Positions 7,983-15,980 of a stretch of DNA of 64,000 nucleotides are shown piece after piece. Within the stretch, counting starts at the first letter, position 1. Each line of letters begins with the position of its first letter. The notes under the pieces were generated by a model. That model worked only from the letters and a program-made list of their open reading frames with translations, made no database searches and was not told the DNA's origin. The position numbers and the translations under genes were made by a program. Origin of the DNA: Alteribacter lacisalsi (GTDB lineage Bacteria > Bacillota > Bacilli > Bacillales > Salisediminibacteriaceae); the NCBI RefSeq assembly GCF_003226345.1, contig NZ_PDOF01000001.1, forward strand, positions 1,426,001-1,490,000. The letters are read 5' to 3'.

Positions 7983-8636
7983 CTAGGTACCGGAAACAGC
8001 ATCTTCCAATACCAGCTTCGGCTCTGTTCTCTCCTGTACATCCCGGATTGTGTAAGGAGGAAAAACTTCTTTAAGAAAAAGACCTTCCGTCTTTACTTCC
8101 AGCACAGCCATATCAGTAATTATCAGATTGACACACCCTGCGGCAGTAAGCGGCAGGGTGCATTTTTTCAGGATTTTCGGATTGCCCTCCTTGTCAACAT
8201 GGTTCATCAGGATGATTACTTTTCCTGCCTTTTCGGCAAGCTCGATTGCGCCGCCCATTCCAGGTACTCGTTTGCCCGGTACAATCCAGTTGGCAAGGTC
8301 TCCGTTTTCACTTACCTGAAGAGCACCCATAATTGTCATATCAAGCTTTCCTCTGCGAATAATGGCAAATGCAGCCGCACTGTCAAAGTAGGAAGCTCCT
8401 TTTGAGGCGGTAATCGGGAAGCCGCCTGCATTACAGAGAAAGGGATTTTCCTGACCCTGCACAGGGCTTGGACCAGTTCCGAGAACCCCGTTCTCAGCAT
8501 GAAACATCACCGGCGTTGTGTCCGGCACATAATCCGCTACCAGCGTAGGAATCCCTATTCCCAGATTCACCACCATCCCAGCGTGAATTTCCCTTGCCGC
8601 CCGCCGGGCCATCTGGTGCCTTATTTCTTTTCCCAT
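7983..8636 (-). CDS. yodR: 3-oxoacid CoA-transferase subunit B, YodR type
   Basis: This is the beta subunit of a two-subunit CoA-transferase (ScoB/AtoA group), 217 residues. The active-site glutamate that forms the CoA thioester is in MFHAENGVLG. GIGIPTLVADY and GGAIELAEKAGKVI are further signatures. With YodS it would activate the 3-oxo-acetamidohexanoate formed by YodT. The start may be the ATG at 8636 or an in-frame TTG at 8648 that is nearer to the GGGGTGA site. Either way it overlaps the end of yodS, which fits a stoichiometric pair. Confidence 0.88.
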   Translation of the reverse strand: MGKEIRHQMARRAAREIHAGMVVNLGIGIPTLVADYVPDTTPVMFHAENGVLGTGPSPVQGQENPFLCNAGGFPITASKGASYFDSAAAFAIIRRGKLDMTIMGALQVSENGDLANWIVPGKRVPGMGGAIELAEKAGKVIILMNHVDKEGNPKILKKCTLPLTAAGCVNLIITDMAVLEVKTEGLFLKEVFPPYTIRDVQERTEPKLVLEDAVSGT

Positions 8637-9328
8637 GCCCACGTCCAATTCACCCCTTTACTCTTCAACACCCCGTCTACAAAAACTCCCGGCGTAACGA
8701 CTTCTTCCGGATTCAGTTCACCTGTTTCCACAATTTCAGCTGCTTCGATAATTGTTACGTTACCAGCCATGGCAACAAGGGGATTCGTATTTCTTGCACT
8801 GGTATCATACACAGCATTTCCATATTTATCTGCTTTTTTTGCATAAACGATGGAAACATCCGCAGTGAGTGCAGTTTCCAGAAGGTAGGGGCACCCTTTA
8901 ATCATAATGCGCTTCTTGCCTTTCGTAACGGCTTCGTTATTAAGACCTGTGTCAACCAGGACGCCTCCAAGTCCAACTCCGCCTGCCCGGATCCGTTCTG
9001 CAAGTGTTCCCTGCGGGGAAAACTCCACTTCCAGATCCCCGTCTGTCATCTGCTTTCCGGCTACTGGGTTGGAACCGATATGAGAAGCAATTATTTTTTT
9101 CACTCTCCGCTCTGATATCAGCCTGCCGATTCCAATATCAGGAAAACCTGCGTCGTTTCCAATCAGTGTCAGTCCTGTTATTCCCCGCTCAAGAATTCCG
9201 TCAATCAGAGTCGGAGGGTTCCCTACCCCTCCAAACCCTCCAAACATTACTGATTCACATGTTTCAATAAGATCCAGAGCATGCTCAAGCGTCATCAATT
9301 TATCAACCGGTTTCACCCTGCTTGTCAT
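8621..9328 (-). CDS. yodS: 3-oxoacid CoA-transferase subunit A, YodS type
   Basis: This is the alpha subunit of the CoA-transferase, 235 residues. The signatures are VMFGGFGGVGNPPTLIDGI near the N-terminus, FSPQGTLAERIRAGG and YAKKADKYGNAVYD. It makes a heteromer with the next gene, and their reading frames overlap. The CoA donor (acetyl-CoA or succinyl-CoA) cannot be told from sequence. Confidence 0.9.
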   Translation of the reverse strand: MTSRVKPVDKLMTLEHALDLIETCESVMFGGFGGVGNPPTLIDGILERGITGLTLIGNDAGFPDIGIGRLISERRVKKIIASHIGSNPVAGKQMTDGDLEVEFSPQGTLAERIRAGGVGLGGVLVDTGLNNEAVTKGKKRIMIKGCPYLLETALTADVSIVYAKKADKYGNAVYDTSARNTNPLVAMAGNVTIIEAAEIVETGELNPEEVVTPGVFVDGVLKSKGVNWTWAWEKK

Positions 9329-9341
9329 CAGTTTTATCCTC

Positions 9342-10703
9342 CTACCCTACTGAACTGAAAAAGCCGCGTATTTGTAATTCATCCTGCACTTCTTTAACGG
9401 TCTGATCAAAAACAGCGACGAGTTTATCCACTTCTTCTCTTTTGGTGATGAGGGGCGGAGCGATGATTACCGCATCCCCGTGAACACCATCCGTTCCTGC
9501 TGATGCCGGATAGACCAAAAGCCCTTTTTTCATCGCTCTGTCAATAATGGTTCTTGCAACATGAACCTCGCCTGCAAACGGCAGTTTATTAAAGATATTT
9601 GAAACAAATTCGACCCCTGTAAGCATTCCCCTCCCTCTGACATCGCCGATCATTGGGTATTTCTGCTGCAGCTGCCGAAGAGACTGCTTGAGATAAACTC
9701 CGGTCAGTTTTGCCTGTTCAACCAGGTTATGCGTTTCGATATATTCAAGAACGTGCAGGGCAACAGCAGCCGACTGCGGGTTCGCACTGTACGTATGTCC
9801 GCTCATAATGAGGCCCGATCCTTTAAAAATGGGTTCCATTACTTTGTCACTGATCATGGTGGCTGCAATTGGGGCATAGCCTGCCCCGAGTCCTTTTCCA
9901 AGAGCGATAATATCAGGGGTAACGTTCCAGTGGTCGATGGCAAACCGGGAACCGCATCTGCCGATTCCGCTCATCACCTCATCTGCAATGAACAGAATGT
10001 CATGCCGTTTACAAATCTCACTGACCGCTTCATAATAGCCGTCCGGGGGAACAATCGCACCACCGGCTGCCCCGATGACCGGCTCAGCAATAAAAGCTGC
10101 AATTTGATCTGCACCGATTCTGCGGATGGCGGTTTCCAGTTCCATTGCACAATGAAGTCCGCAATCGGGATAAGTCCGGTTGAATGGGCACCTGTAACAG
10201 TACGGCGGCTCTACAGCCGGAAAGTCTTCAAGAAGCGGTGTGAACCTCTCTCTTCTGCCGATATGTCCGGACATAGAGAGCGCACCAAGCGTAATGCCGT
10301 GGTAGCTCATCCACCGTGATAGTACTTTTGTTTTCGTTCCTTTTCCTTTTTCCTGCCAATACTGAATGGCCACTTTCAACGCCGTCTCCGTCGCCTCCGA
10401 ACCGCTGTTGACAAAAAACGACCAATTTAAATCTCCAGGAGCCCATTCCTTGAGTTTTGCTGCCAGCTTTTCAGCAGGTTCATTCGTAAACTGGGAACGG
10501 TAAACAAAGGAGACCTTCTCGGCCTGCTCCTTCATCACCTGTGCCATCTCCAGAACCCCGTGGCCGATCCCTGCGGTAACAGCGCCTGATGAGCCGTCAA
10601 TGTATTCTTTTCCTTCAGAATCATAAAGGTAAATGCCTTTTCCGTAAGCAGCCAGAGGATAATCATCATTTAAAAAGGGTTTAACCAGGTAGCTTTCTTT
10701 CAT
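9342..10703 (-). CDS. yodT: Class III aminotransferase, YodT type
   Basis: This is a PLP enzyme of 453 residues and the first gene of the six-gene minus-strand operon. Visible class III features are FVNSGSEATETALKVA, LSRWMSYHGITLGALSMSG, FIADEVMSGIGRCG and the PLP lysine in IALGKGLGAGYAPIAA. It is a different branch from the GabT in the same operon. The likely reaction is transamination of N6-acetyl-beta-lysine to 3-oxo-6-acetamidohexanoate. That is inferred from the gene neighbourhood, not from residues. The start ATG has AGGAGGGG upstream. Confidence 0.88.
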   Translation of the reverse strand: MKESYLVKPFLNDDYPLAAYGKGIYLYDSEGKEYIDGSSGAVTAGIGHGVLEMAQVMKEQAEKVSFVYRSQFTNEPAEKLAAKLKEWAPGDLNWSFFVNSGSEATETALKVAIQYWQEKGKGTKTKVLSRWMSYHGITLGALSMSGHIGRRERFTPLLEDFPAVEPPYCYRCPFNRTYPDCGLHCAMELETAIRRIGADQIAAFIAEPVIGAAGGAIVPPDGYYEAVSEICKRHDILFIADEVMSGIGRCGSRFAIDHWNVTPDIIALGKGLGAGYAPIAATMISDKVMEPIFKGSGLIMSGHTYSANPQSAAVALHVLEYIETHNLVEQAKLTGVYLKQSLRQLQQKYPMIGDVRGRGMLTGVEFVSNIFNKLPFAGEVHVARTIIDRAMKKGLLVYPASAGTDGVHGDAVIIAPPLITKREEVDKLVAVFDQTVKEVQDELQIRGFFSSVG

Positions 10704-10770
10704 CAGTTCCCCTCCTTTATCCGGACAGCCCGTTTTATGATTGAAAAATCAGAATTTTACTTTTACACTT

Positions 10771-10786
10771 AGAGAAAGCGCTTCCT
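10771..10786. promoter_or_regulatory. cre-like CcpA site in the yodT promoter region
   Basis: GAGAAAGCGCTTCCT is close to the catabolite response element (core AAGCGCTT). It lies about 70 bases before the yodT start on the minus strand. That position suggests carbon catabolite repression of the operon. No sigma-54 promoter is visible here, unlike in front of kamA. Confidence 0.6.
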
Positions 10787-10855
10787 ACTACTATCGTATT
10801 CGACAGAGGCGAAAATAAATATTGGTTTTAATACATGAATCTTTCCTTCATTTTT

Positions 10856-10870
10856 TATACACAGTGTATA
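10856..10870. promoter_or_regulatory. Perfect palindrome TATACACAGTGTATA, candidate operator
   Basis: Seven-base arms surround a central A, 22 bases before the PucR-type gene in the divergent region shared with yodT. It is a natural candidate for binding by that regulator. No direct evidence. Confidence 0.5.
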
Positions 10871-10892
10871 ACGCTGCTTGGGAGGGCTGCTC

Positions 10893-12542
10893 ATGCTTAC
10901 AATTAAAGAAGCCTTAAATCTGCCTGTAATGGCTCGGACAAAGCTGATCGCCGGTGAATCAGGTCTTAATAATCCGATTAAGTGGGTCACAACCGTAGAA
11001 ATTATTGAAGATATAACCCGGTTTCAGGAAGGCGAGTTTCTGATAACAACCGGTTATGGTCTCGGCGAGGATACTGTTTACAGAGAACGCCTCCTTACGC
11101 TGATCAGGAAGAAAAAGCTGGCCGGAATGGCCCTTTATACGGGCTTTTATATAGAGGAAGTTCCTTACTCTGTACGTGAAGCAGCCGAGCAGACCGGACT
11201 GCCCCTGATCGAGATTCCCACATCCATTAATTTCTCAGCTGTGACGAAGGCAATCCTTGAGCAGCTGGCCAATCGGCAGATCCGACTGCTTGAAGCATCT
11301 CTTTCCATTCATAAAGAAATGACCAAGCTGGCCCTTGGCAATGACGGTCTTCAGCAGGTTCTTGAAAAACTTAGTAAACTGACCCATTCAAGTATGTATG
11401 TCTTCGACGATATGTATCACCTTTCTGCCCATGTCAGCCGCCATGATGATGTCAATGTTCAGGAAAATACCGTCTACCTGAGGAATGAAGCCTTTAACCT
11501 GAAGGAATTCATGTCGGCATCCGAAAGTAACCAGGATCCTTTTTTACGGTATACATGGCACGGATTTCCGAGCTTTCTTACAACAGTGATGAATGGGGAA
11601 TTTACTTACGGATATCTCCTGATGATTCATGAAAAAAACTATCCTTCTGAGATGGACGAAGTCATTCTTGAGCATGTCTCGACATTAATCGGGATTGAAT
11701 TTGTAAAAAAGCATGCCATTGAAGAAGCCAAGGTTCGTCTTCAGGGTGAACTGCTTGAGGAAATTCTTCAGAAAAAAGACCTGGATATATTGAATGCAAA
11801 AAGGAGAGGTCTCCGGCTCGGTTTTGATCTTTCCGGAAGGCAGGCAGTATTGTTTGTGAAAGTAACCGAATCCTCGCCCGTCGTAAAAGAGCAGTCCGAT
11901 TGGGGAAAACAGTTGTACTATGTTGTTTCAAAACAGCTGCAGAAAGCAGGTGTTCAGTTTATTCTTCTTCCGAAAACTGATTCCCTGGCAGCACTCGTTG
12001 ACGTAAATGGCGAGACGCCGGCAGAGCAGAAAAAACGCCTCATGGACATCAGTAAACGAATAAACGAACATTGGTCGTTTCATTACAGCAGCCCCCTTAC
12101 TATTGGCATTGGCAGGGCATATGAAGATATGGGTCTCCTGTCATCAAGCGGGAAACAGGCTGAACACGCGGTTATGTATGCGGGGCTTTTATTTACTAAG
12201 ACAAGGATTGTCCATTACGATGATCTGGGATTTTATCACTTACTCATTCATTTACAGGAATCCGGAATGGCCATCGAAGATTATTACCGTCAATATCTCG
12301 GTGAACTGACAGCAGGCGAACGGCACCGGACAGATCTGATCCTTACGCTGGAAACCTATCTTGGCCAGAACTGTCATATTCAGCAGACTGCTTCCCTTCT
12401 GTATGTCCACCGACACACATTAAAATACCGCCTTGGCCAGATCGAAAAAAAAACAGGGATGTCCTTTCAACGTGCAGAAGACCGGCTTAACCTTCACCTC
12501 GCAGTGATGGCCTACAAGTTTTGTCATGCTTCGAGAAATTAG
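10893..12542 (+). CDS. PucR family transcriptional regulator
   Basis: This 549-residue protein has the PucR N-terminal ligand domain (about 1-125, LTIKEALNLPVMARTKLIAG, GEFLITTGYGLGED). A GGDEF-like middle region follows, then a C-terminal PucR helix-turn-helix (about 490-545, CHIQQTASLLYVHRHTLKYR). Family members control purine, GABA, proline and amine catabolism genes. It is divergent from the yodT operon, so control of that operon is the simplest idea. I start at the ATG at 10893, with GGGAGGG eight bases before; the longer frame from TTG at 10878 includes the ribosome site itself. Confidence 0.88.
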   Translation: MLTIKEALNLPVMARTKLIAGESGLNNPIKWVTTVEIIEDITRFQEGEFLITTGYGLGEDTVYRERLLTLIRKKKLAGMALYTGFYIEEVPYSVREAAEQTGLPLIEIPTSINFSAVTKAILEQLANRQIRLLEASLSIHKEMTKLALGNDGLQQVLEKLSKLTHSSMYVFDDMYHLSAHVSRHDDVNVQENTVYLRNEAFNLKEFMSASESNQDPFLRYTWHGFPSFLTTVMNGEFTYGYLLMIHEKNYPSEMDEVILEHVSTLIGIEFVKKHAIEEAKVRLQGELLEEILQKKDLDILNAKRRGLRLGFDLSGRQAVLFVKVTESSPVVKEQSDWGKQLYYVVSKQLQKAGVQFILLPKTDSLAALVDVNGETPAEQKKRLMDISKRINEHWSFHYSSPLTIGIGRAYEDMGLLSSSGKQAEHAVMYAGLLFTKTRIVHYDDLGFYHLLIHLQESGMAIEDYYRQYLGELTAGERHRTDLILTLETYLGQNCHIQQTASLLYVHRHTLKYRLGQIEKKTGMSFQRAEDRLNLHLAVMAYKFCHASRN

Positions 12543-12658
12543 CCGCCTTGCTGCTGTCAAAATGTCATTTTTTGTCTGAAGATTGAAAATTACAACAGCC
12601 GGAAAACGCTTTCTTCTGTGATACACTCAAGGTGAATTTACAGAGGAGGCGTTTTAAT

Positions 12659-12874
12659 ATGACACTTGCCGGTTTAATTGATCGTTACTGTTCCCAGACA
12701 GGTCAGCCGCCAATACAGGCTGATGATCTTTACGACTTCATGACTGCTCTTTACGTGACGCAGAAACTGGGTGGCTCCAATTACAAAGAACTTCTTCAGG
12801 AATTGGAGGCCCGCGGAGCACATAAACCTCTTTATACAGACAATGCACTTAGTGAATTGAGCGTATCTTCATAG
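12659..12874 (+). CDS. Small protein, possibly YppF-like
   Basis: This 71-residue acidic protein starts at an ATG after AGAGGAGG. Its middle (DFMTALYVTQKLGGSNYKEL then LQELEARGAHKP) recalls the short YppF family of Bacillus, but I place it there only tentatively. It has no membrane segment or cysteine cluster. A cre-like stretch, GGAAAACGCTTTCTTC, lies about 50 bases upstream. The terminator that would serve it is at 13135, beyond repeat R2. Confidence 0.55.
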   Translation: MTLAGLIDRYCSQTGQPPIQADDLYDFMTALYVTQKLGGSNYKELLQELEARGAHKPLYTDNALSELSVSS

Positions 12875-12941
12875 TCATCACGGAGATTCGCATTTAACAC
12901 TTTCGAACACATGTTTTTAGATAATCACGCTTTATTTGAAA

Positions 12942-13065
12942 AGCTGTTGTTTTTCCCGCTACAGGAGGACGCTTTCAGCGGGCAGCTGATGCTATTACCG
13001 CTGGAGTCACCGCCTTTCACTCTATAATAAAGTGGTCAATAGCAACAATCTGTACGAACACAGCC
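12942..13065 (-). repeat. MITE-like 3'-UTR repeat, copy R2, exact 8-bp duplication ATTTGAAA
   Basis: This 124-base element has ends AGCTGTTGTTTTTCCCGC and, read backwards from the right, GGCTGTGTTCGTACAGATTG. The left end has lost about 12 bases relative to the right. The core motifs GACGCTTTCAGCGGGCA and GGAGTCACCGCCTTTC are kept. It is flanked by ATTTGAAA at 12934-12941 and 13066-13073. This is the clearest mark of transposition in the family. Confidence 0.85.
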
Positions 13066-13134
13066 ATTTGAAATGAACCGATTGCGCGGCATTCCTGCAA
13101 AAGAGCATATAACTTTAACAGTTTTGAAAATAGA

Positions 13135-13172
13135 GCTTCAGCCGGAGAAATTACTGGCTGGAGCCTTTTTTC
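13135..13172 (+). terminator. Rho-independent terminator
   Basis: GCTTCAGCCGG (13135-13145) pairs with CTGGCTGGAGC (13154-13164) with two G-T pairs, then CTTTTTTCT. It probably once followed the small gene at 12659 closely; repeat R2 now lies between. Confidence 0.75.
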
Positions 13173-13283
13173 TATTCCCAGAACCTTTTCCTTCGATTAA
13201 AAAGTTTTTTGCATGAGTCAGTTTATGACGGGAACGTTAAACATAAAGATAAGACTGATAATCATATGAAGGGAGAAAAAACA

Positions 13284-13427
13284 ATGACAAAAAATCGCTC
13301 TGAAATGAATAAAAAACAGACCAAGCCGCAGAAGACAAAAGGAGCAGACAAAAAACTTCATTATCAGGTATATATTCAGGAAGACTACCAGCATCACCCA
13401 AAAGAGGAAGAAGAAATGGAGTACTGA
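13284..13427 (+). CDS. Small hydrophilic protein of unknown function
   Basis: The protein has 47 residues: a lysine-rich first half (KKQTKPQKTKGADKK) and an acidic tail (HHPKEEEEMEY). The ATG at 13284 has AAGGGAG eight bases before it. The longer frame starting at 13209 has no ribosome site. The composition recalls small spore or stress proteins, but I do not recognise a family. Confidence 0.5.
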   Translation: MTKNRSEMNKKQTKPQKTKGADKKLHYQVYIQEDYQHHPKEEEEMEY

Positions 13428-13448
13428 TTATTGTCGAAAATGTTGATT

Positions 13449-13475
13449 GTTTGACAACTTTTCGCGAAAGGGTAT
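13449..13475 (+). promoter_or_regulatory. Candidate sigma-B (or sigma-A) promoter of the Spo0E-like gene
   Basis: GTTTGA (13449-13454), 15 bases, GGGTAT (13470-13475) resembles the general-stress sigma-B consensus. An overlapping TTGACA (13451-13456), 16 bases, TATGCA could instead be read by sigma-A. It lies about 65 bases before the gene. Confidence 0.45.
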
Positions 13476-13538
13476 GCAACCGTTCGCCCATCCTTGATAA
13501 TAGGTACAAATCCCGGCACATGGATGGAGTGAAGCTCG

Positions 13539-13730
13539 TTGATTACAGCAGTTCACAGTAACACGATAGAGGAAAAAAGAAAGGAGCTGCTTCACATTGC
13601 ACAAAACTGCGGCTTCAATGCTGCCGAAACGCTCCTGTGCTCAGAAGAGCTTGATGAAATGATTATTAAATTTCAGCAGCAAAGAGGCGTGAACAAACCC
13701 CGGCAAGAAAAAATGGCCCCCACTTGGTGA
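13539..13730 (+). CDS. Spo0E family aspartyl-phosphate phosphatase
   Basis: This 63-residue protein matches the Spo0E-like phosphatases, which strip phosphate from Spo0A and delay sporulation. It has a first helix IEEKRKELLHIAQNCGFN and a second helix with the family signature S-x-ELD (LCSEELDEMIIKFQQQ). The start is TTG after GGAGTGAAG. The last codons and the TGA lie inside a terminator hairpin shared with the convergent subtilisin gene. Confidence 0.8.
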   Translation: MITAVHSNTIEEKRKELLHIAQNCGFNAAETLLCSEELDEMIIKFQQQRGVNKPRQEKMAPTW

Positions 13731-13744
13731 GAGCCATTTTTTTG
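13708..13744. terminator. Bidirectional terminator, GGTGAG hairpin family
   Basis: AAAAAATGGC...GCCATTTTTTT outer stem, with an inner arm worn from CTCAC to CCCAC opposite GTGAG. It sits between the convergent Spo0E-like and subtilisin genes. Confidence 0.75.
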
Positions 13745-13794
13745 CTGTATTGGTTCATCCGTTCAAAACTTCACGCTCATACAATAATTTTACC

Positions 13795-15612
13795 CTATTC
13801 ACCTGCAGCGAGAGACAAAGCGGTTGTTACATTAATCACCCCGTGCCCCGTGTAGGCATCCACACCTGGATCGCCGATGTCATCACAAGAGTTTCTTATA
13901 ATTTGGTAAACCTCTTCATTTGTCAGTTCCGGGTTGATACTTAAGATCAGCCCTGCCAGTCCCGCAACGTGCGGAGCCGCCATTGACGTTCCGCTCATAG
14001 CGACATATTCATTGTTCACATACGTACTTGGAATATGTTCGCCTGGTGCTGAAACATCCACATGTTCCCCGAAATTGGAAAACACGGCACGGTTTCCGTC
14101 CGGATCTAGTGCAGCAACGGTGAATACCTCCGGATATGCAGCTGGATACATTGGTGTTTCCACGCTTTCATTTCCACTGGCAGCGATCATAACCACGTCC
14201 TGTTCATAGGCAAAACGTACAGCATCCCTCATGACTTCCGAATCATGCGTGTCTCCGAGGCTCAGGTTTATAACCCTGGCTCCATTATTAACGGACCAGC
14301 GAATCGCCTCTGCGATGGAGAAAGCATTTCCCTCTGCATTCGAATCCAGTGCTTTTACTGCGAGAATCGGATTGTCCCATGATACTCCTGCTATGCCCTC
14401 CACGTTGTTTGTGACGGCAGCAGCCACACCAGCCACGTGGGTGCCATGGCCATTTTCATCATGATAGTGTCCATTATCTTCAAAGGCGTTATAGCCATCA
14501 GTGATTCTGTCGGCCAGATCTACATGTTCGGGGTCAACACCACTGTCAATAATGGCGATAGGGATATCTGCACTTCCCGATGTCCTTTGCCATCCGTCTG
14601 TTATTGTAATCTGATTCAGATTCCACTGATATGGGTCGTAAAGTTCATCGTTTGGCTCCGCCCCTCCTTCCTCCTGGGGCTCAACGATACTCGGCTTCTC
14701 CTTCAGACCTGTAGAAGATCGTTTTCCATGATACGCCGTCTGTTTTTCCACGGTGAAATTCGGTTCGATGAAATAAATGTTCGGATCATTGGAAAAGTCA
14801 CGCAAAAGCTGATCCGTTGATCGATCATAATCCCTGAAAACACAATCCTGGTCTTCCTGATCAAGAATATGGACACCACGTTCCTTTGCCCATTTCTTCG
14901 CATCCACGCCCTCTTTCAGACGAACAACCACTTCCCCTTCTTTGTATGGTTCTTTTACCTTCGCTGTCGGCTGACTGTGGACATAAACATCCCAGTCGAT
15001 CCCCGGAACAGACTTTTTAACATAGGGAAGTTCTGTCTCCTGAGGGTCAAAATCAACAGCCAGATTACTCGAACCAATAAAAAACTGCCCGTTGTCATCT
15101 GTGATCATGGCAATTTCATTAATGAATGAACTTACAAAGGAAAGATCCATTTCTCCAATACACCATGTACTGCCGGCTTTTGTACCGATCAGGAGTTTCT
15201 CAATTCCTTTTTCGATAAACGGTTCAGATATCCAGACGCCTTCCTTCTTTTCTTTTGTCAGTTTTTCCTGCGGATTGTCCGTCACGCTGCCGACTTTATT
15301 CACTTCCCCATTTTCGTAAACGAGCGCAAATCCCTGATAGTGAGGATGGTCAAATATTTCTTCCTTCAGATCTGACAAGTCTCTTTCCTTCTCTTTATGG
15401 TTAGCCCACTGCAGAAGCTGGTCCTCCATTTTATCCAGAAACATACTGACCGTGTACGTAACGTCCTCTGCAAAAATTTCATCCATCTGTGCCTGCAATC
15501 CGGACTGCTCCGCTGCCAGGTCCTCTTCCTGATTCTCGGAAAAAAACCAAACTGCCAGTACAGTAAGAAGAGCGAGGGAGAAAAATGCAGATAATCGAAT
15601 TATTCGTCTCAT
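13795..15612 (-). CDS. Subtilisin-family protease with N-terminal Cache-like extracellular domain
   Basis: This is a 605-residue S8 serine protease. Residues about 6-26 form an uncleaved-looking signal anchor (RLSAFFSLALLTVLAVWFF). Residues about 30-210 look like a Cache/PDC-type sensor domain (GVWISEPFIEKGIEKLLIGT, MDLSFVSSFINEIAMITDDN). A subtilase propeptide-like part follows (EGEVVVRLKEGVDAKKWAKE) and then the catalytic domain with Asp356 (AIIDSGVD), His392 (GHGTHVAG) and Ser543 (SGTSMAAPHVAG). I start at the ATG at 15612, with GGAGG before it. Typical secreted subtilisins lack the sensor-like part, so this may be a membrane-tethered protease that responds to a ligand. The Cache assignment is by pattern only. 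Confidence 0.85.
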   Translation of the reverse strand: MRRIIRLSAFFSLALLTVLAVWFFSENQEEDLAAEQSGLQAQMDEIFAEDVTYTVSMFLDKMEDQLLQWANHKEKERDLSDLKEEIFDHPHYQGFALVYENGEVNKVGSVTDNPQEKLTKEKKEGVWISEPFIEKGIEKLLIGTKAGSTWCIGEMDLSFVSSFINEIAMITDDNGQFFIGSSNLAVDFDPQETELPYVKKSVPGIDWDVYVHSQPTAKVKEPYKEGEVVVRLKEGVDAKKWAKERGVHILDQEDQDCVFRDYDRSTDQLLRDFSNDPNIYFIEPNFTVEKQTAYHGKRSSTGLKEKPSIVEPQEEGGAEPNDELYDPYQWNLNQITITDGWQRTSGSADIPIAIIDSGVDPEHVDLADRITDGYNAFEDNGHYHDENGHGTHVAGVAAAVTNNVEGIAGVSWDNPILAVKALDSNAEGNAFSIAEAIRWSVNNGARVINLSLGDTHDSEVMRDAVRFAYEQDVVMIAASGNESVETPMYPAAYPEVFTVAALDPDGNRAVFSNFGEHVDVSAPGEHIPSTYVNNEYVAMSGTSMAAPHVAGLAGLILSINPELTNEEVYQIIRNSCDDIGDPGVDAYTGHGVINVTTALSLAAGE

Positions 15613-15732
15613 GTTATTTGCCTCCAGCAAGATTTTTTCACCTTTTTAGGTTGTACTAAGAAGGCAATAATTATCATGGGGTTAACAGAAGCATTTTCTG
15701 ACGGATCTCCCCAGTCAATGGGGATAAATAAA

Positions 15733-15765
15733 GGGAGGTGCCGCTGCGCACCTCCCTGCTTCATC
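15733..15765 (-). terminator. Rho-independent terminator of the DUF420 gene
   Basis: GGGAGGTGC (15733-15741) pairs with GCACCTCCC (15748-15756); on the minus strand it is followed by TTTATTTAT. Repeat R3 lies between it and the stop codon at 15981. Confidence 0.7.
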
Positions 15766-15797
15766 TTCTATTCAAACTTTTAGAATGAGTATACCCA

Positions 15798-15979
15798 GGC
15801 GTATTACTCTCTTCAATGAAAGTTGCGCGACGATCCGCTGAACGCATTCCGCTCGCTTTCCGTGGACATCGCTTCAGCCTCCTCGGAAAAAACGCCCTGC
15901 TGGGCTTCAGCACGCAGGAGCCGCCGCCTTTCGCTCCATTTTAGTCCCTAGAAAAGCAACAATCTATACGAAAACAGTT
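15798..15979 (-). repeat. MITE-like 3'-UTR repeat, copy R3
   Basis: The core motifs are GCTCGCTTTCCGTGGAC, CTTCAGCCTCCTCGG, ACGCAGGAGC and CCGCCTTTCGCTCC. The right end, AGCAACAATCTATACGAAAACAG, matches the family end read inward. The left end is unclear (about 15798-15825), and no flanking duplication is convincing. It ends one base before the stop codon of the DUF420 gene. Confidence 0.75.
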
Positions 15980-15980
15980 T

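Noticed and set aside
10704-10892. Search for a sigma-54 promoter before the yodT operon
   Set aside because: No TGGC-N-TGC pair with proper spacing on either strand.
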